Shown: positions 31,151-33,418 of the stretch, piece by piece | How positions within the stretch are numbered: the first letter of the stretch is position 1 | Layout of the letters: each line of letters starts with the position of its first letter | Source of the DNA: Methylocystis sp. | Lineage (GTDB): Bacteria > Pseudomonadota > Alphaproteobacteria > Rhizobiales > Beijerinckiaceae | Direction of reading: 5' to 3' | Assembly (NCBI GenBank): GCA_024506175.1 | Contig: JAMBEQ010000039.1 | Location: 1 to 33,418 of the forward strand | DNA: 33,418 bases | Program-made: the position numbers and the translations under genes | Notes under the pieces: generated by a model | Databases searched by the model: none | Told to the model about the DNA's origin: nothing | The model's input: only the letters and a program-made list of their open reading frames with translations

Positions 31151-31232
31151 CGTCATTGCGAGGCGCGGAAGCGGCGAAGCAATCCAGGGCTGCTCTGGAT
31201 TGCTTCGCTTCGCTCGCGCTTTCGGCGTGACG
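31151..31232. repeat. Palindromic repeat reaching the cobD start
   Basis: GCGAAGCAATCCAG (31174-31187) and CTGGATTGCTTCGC (31195-31208) form a perfect 14-bp stem with a 7-nt loop. CGTCATTGCGAG (31151-31162) faces CGCTCGCGC...GTGACG on the right, where about 10 extra bases interrupt the arm. This is the common Rhizobiales type of repeat (TCATTGCGAGCGAAGC), related to 29275-29361. Its right end contains the likely GTG start of cobD. Confidence 0.8.
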
Positions 31233-32186
31233 AATTTTGGCGTCGCCGTCCTGGCGCTGGTGATCGAGGCGCTCGCGGGCTACCCCGACCGGGTCTTCGC
31301 GCGCGCCGGCCATCCTGTCACCTGGTTGGGCGCGCTCATCTCGGCGCTGGATAAACGCCTCAACCTGCAAGCGGACTCTTTTGCCTTGCGCCGCGCGAAG
31401 GGCCTCGCGGCGCTCGTCTTGCTCGCGACGACGGCGCTGGTTGTGGGAGCGATCGTCGAGCGAGCGACCCACTCCCTGCCTTATGGCTCGGTCGTGATCG
31501 CTATCGTGGCCTCGACCCTGCTCGCACAAAGAAGCCTTTATACGCATGTCGCCGCCGTGGCGCGCGGGCTTTGCATCTCCCTCGAAGAGGGGCGGCGGGA
31601 GGTTTCGAGGATCGTCGGCCGCGACGTGGCCCTTCTGGACGAAGCCGGCGTCGGCCGCGCAGCAATCGAAAGCCTGGCGGAAAATTTCTCCGACGGCGTC
31701 GTGGGGCCGGCTTTGTTCCTCGCCCTCTTCGGCCTTAAGGGCGCGCTGCTCTACAAGGCGGTCAACACCGCCGACAGCATGATCGGCCACAAATCCGAGC
31801 GTTACCTCGCCTTCGGATGGGCCGCCGCCCGCTTCGACGATCTCCTCAATCTCGTCCCCGCCCGCGTTACGGCGGGATTCATCGTCATCGCCGCCTGGGC
31901 GATAGGGGTGGACGCGCCCACCGCTTACGAGACGGCGCGGCGCGACGCCTCGAAACACGCCTCTCCCAACGCCGGCTGGCCGGAGGCGGCGATGGCCGGT
32001 TCCCTTGGGCTCTCGCTCGGCGGCCCGCGTCGCTATCAAGGGTCTTACGTCGACGGGGCAGCCTTGGGGGCCGGACGCAGAGAGGCCACGGCCGACGATA
32101 TTTTTCGCGCTTTAGCGATTTACAAGGCCGCGCTTGCCATGCTTTGGCTTATTATGCTCGCCGCAGCGCTCGCGGGCGTTAGTTAG
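31227..32186 (+). CDS. cobD: Adenosylcobinamide-phosphate synthase
   Basis: A 319-residue CobD/CbiB integral membrane protein that attaches the aminopropanol (phosphate) arm to adenosylcobyric acid. Signatures are HPVTWLGALISALDKRLN, ESLAENFSDGVVGPALF, VNTADSMIGHKSERYLAFGW, AARFDDLLNLVPAR and NAGWPEAAMAGSLGLSLGGP. Several hydrophobic helices are evident (for example 1-16, 66-85 and a C-terminal one). The best start is GTG 31227, giving VTNFGVAVLALVIEALAGYP; a TTG at 31200 would translate repeat DNA. No Shine-Dalgarno is visible, since the upstream DNA is the palindromic repeat. Confidence 0.93.
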   Translation: MTNFGVAVLALVIEALAGYPDRVFARAGHPVTWLGALISALDKRLNLQADSFALRRAKGLAALVLLATTALVVGAIVERATHSLPYGSVVIAIVASTLLAQRSLYTHVAAVARGLCISLEEGRREVSRIVGRDVALLDEAGVGRAAIESLAENFSDGVVGPALFLALFGLKGALLYKAVNTADSMIGHKSERYLAFGWAAARFDDLLNLVPARVTAGFIVIAAWAIGVDAPTAYETARRDASKHASPNAGWPEAAMAGSLGLSLGGPRRYQGSYVDGAALGAGRREATADDIFRALAIYKAALAMLWLIMLAAALAGVS

Positions 32187-32324
32187 TCAAGACATATTTC
32201 TTGGGTTTTGGCCGCCCCGGAGCGAGGTAGACCTTACCCTTTCATTTTTTCGGGTTTCGAAATATCTTAGGCGAGCGTTGTGCAGTGCAACATGGCAGCA
32301 AAAGCTGCCTGGAGACGCGTGAAT

Positions 32325-33418
32325 ATGGATCGGATGTCGTACCAGGTCTACGAGATGCTGCATTTGGCTTTCGCGCCCGCGCGCGCAGCCACCGACGCGC
32401 TGCTCCATACGATCAAGAGCCCCCTCAACCCGCTCTCGCACACCTCATTCGGCCGCAGCATCGCGGCTTCCGCGGAACTTTTCGAGCGCATGACGCGCCG
32501 CTACGGCAAGCCGATGTTTGGCCTCGACGCCACGAAGGTGGACGGAGCCGAGGTGGCCGTTGTCGAGGAACATGTCTGGATCAAACCGTTTTGCGGTCTG
32601 CTGCACTTCAATCGGCAGTTCGAGGGCGAGGCGCCTAAACAGTCCAAGCTCCTGATCGTGGCGCCCATGTCAGGGCATTACGCGACCCTCTTGCGCGGCA
32701 CGGTTGAAGCCTTTTTGCCGACCCACGACGTCTACATCACCGATTGGGCCGACGCGCGCACCGTGCCGCTGATCGAGGGCGCCTTCGAACTCGACGATTA
32801 CATAGACTATCTCGAAGAGATGCTTATCCATCTCTCGCAGGACGGAAGGCCGGTCCACACGCTGGGAGTCTGCCAGGCGTCCGTTCCGCTGATCTGCGCA
32901 ATCGCCTCCTTGGAGGCGGCAAACGACCCTGCTGTCCCTGAGTCGATGATTCTCATGGGCGGGCCGATCGACCCGCGCATCAATCCGACGGCCGTGAACA
33001 AGCTCGCCGAGAAACGCGGCATCGAATGGTTCCGCCGGCACTGCATTCATTCCGTGCCCTTCCCGCACGCTGGCATGGGCCGCGAGGTCTATCCGGGCTT
33101 TTTGCAGCTTTCAGGCTTCATGGCGATGAACATCGAGCGCCATGTCACGGCGCATCTCGAAATGTTCAATCATCTCGTCGAAGGCGACGGCGATTCAGCC
33201 GAAAAACACCGCGACTTCTATGATGAATATCTCGCAGTGATGGATTTGACCGCCGAGTTCTATCTGCAGACCGTCGAACGCATTTTCATCAAGCACGAAC
33301 TGCCGCTCGGATTGCTCCGCCACCGCGGCGAGCTGATCGAACTCGAGGCGATCCAGCGCACGGGGCTTTTCACGGTCGAAGGCGAGAAGGACGATATTTC
33401 CGGCGTCGGGCAGACCTA
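32325..33418 (+). CDS. phaZ: Intracellular polyhydroxybutyrate depolymerase, partial
   Basis: The first 364 codons of a gene that continues past the window. It matches intracellular PhaZ, which breaks down stored PHB granules. It starts MDRMSYQVYEMLHLAF, then KSPLNPLSHTSFGRSIAASA, RRYGKPMFG, LLIVAPMSGHYATLLRGTVE and VYITDWADARTVPL. LGVCQASVPL contains C183, at the same position as the reported nucleophilic cysteine of the Ralstonia enzyme; the Asp and His of the triad lie at or beyond the edge. ATG 32325 is chosen for GGAGA at 32311-32315; in-frame ATGs at 32292 and 32334 are alternatives. Presence implies PHB storage, common in type II methanotrophs. Confidence 0.92.
   Translation, partial: MDRMSYQVYEMLHLAFAPARAATDALLHTIKSPLNPLSHTSFGRSIAASAELFERMTRRYGKPMFGLDATKVDGAEVAVVEEHVWIKPFCGLLHFNRQFEGEAPKQSKLLIVAPMSGHYATLLRGTVEAFLPTHDVYITDWADARTVPLIEGAFELDDYIDYLEEMLIHLSQDGRPVHTLGVCQASVPLICAIASLEAANDPAVPESMILMGGPIDPRINPTAVNKLAEKRGIEWFRRHCIHSVPFPHAGMGREVYPGFLQLSGFMAMNIERHVTAHLEMFNHLVEGDGDSAEKHRDFYDEYLAVMDLTAEFYLQTVERIFIKHELPLGLLRHRGELIELEAIQRTGLFTVEGEKDDISGVGQT

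Noticed and set aside
30399-32039. 546-residue minus-strand reading frame opposite cobD and the PEBP gene
   Set aside because: It is an antisense shadow of two clearly conserved genes in high-GC DNA; its translation is Arg/Gly-rich with no recognisable domain.

Overview
The window looks like a chromosomal segment of a high-GC alphaproteobacterium of the Rhizobiales, most likely a methylotroph or type II methanotroph (Methylocystis/Methylosinus-like). That placement is an inference. It rests on a XoxF-like PQQ methanol dehydrogenase start, hopanoid genes (shc, hpnG, hpnH), an intracellular PHB depolymerase, vitamin B12 genes, a DnaA-domain/DUF6456 gene pair, and dense Rhizobiales-style palindromic intergenic repeats. 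No rRNA, tRNA, CRISPR array, prophage or transposase was seen. Most genes are housekeeping genes with high-GC codon use and good Shine-Dalgarno sites.

Layout. 1-370: start of a XoxF-like dehydrogenase (minus), cut by the window edge. 471-1311: terminator, a 115-bp repeat, rpsR and rpsF (minus). 1312-4358: repeat-rich gap, then an archaeal/rickettsial-type valyl-tRNA synthetase (minus). 4658-5865: DUF6456 gene and a stand-alone DnaA domain IV-like HTH gene (minus, ATGA overlap). 5986-7182: two small hypothetical genes (plus). 7193-8961: lemA-cysE-yidD operon (minus). 9086-11222: sufE, an SDHAF4/DUF1674 gene (minus) and rsmB. 11365-15923: a solo XRE antitoxin-like gene with a palindromic operator, then shc and hpnG (plus), with hpnH converging on and overlapping hpnG. 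16336-19561: an unrecognised 736-residue membrane/coiled-coil protein, an L,D-transpeptidase and a small secreted protein (plus). 19709-22525: trmN6-like methyltransferase, a short ORF, the long-chain polyprenyl diphosphate synthase and a PsiF-like protein. 22694-26643: oligopeptidase B and an orphan PAS-GAF histidine kinase with a cysteine cluster. 26785-28616: secreted hypothetical protein and metY. 28745-32186: cobU, cbiD, a PEBP-family protein and cobD/cbiB. 32325-end: intracellular PHB depolymerase, cut by the window edge.

How the genes fit together. shc makes the hopane core, hpnH adds adenosine to it and hpnG removes adenine, giving the ribosylhopane precursor. The polyprenyl synthase supplies the quinone side chain. 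cbiD, cobU and cobD are steps of one cobalamin pathway. The most distinctive sequence-level signal is a family of about 115-bp elements with imperfect terminal inverted repeats (five copies). Their ends form the stop codons of rpsR and valS and touch the ribosome-binding site of the 736-residue protein gene. Other palindromic families occur at 1463-1567, 19605-19639/22108-22143 and 29275-29361/31151-31232. The last of these supplies the likely cobD start codon. A perfect 29-bp inverted repeat overlaps the end of the histidine kinase gene.
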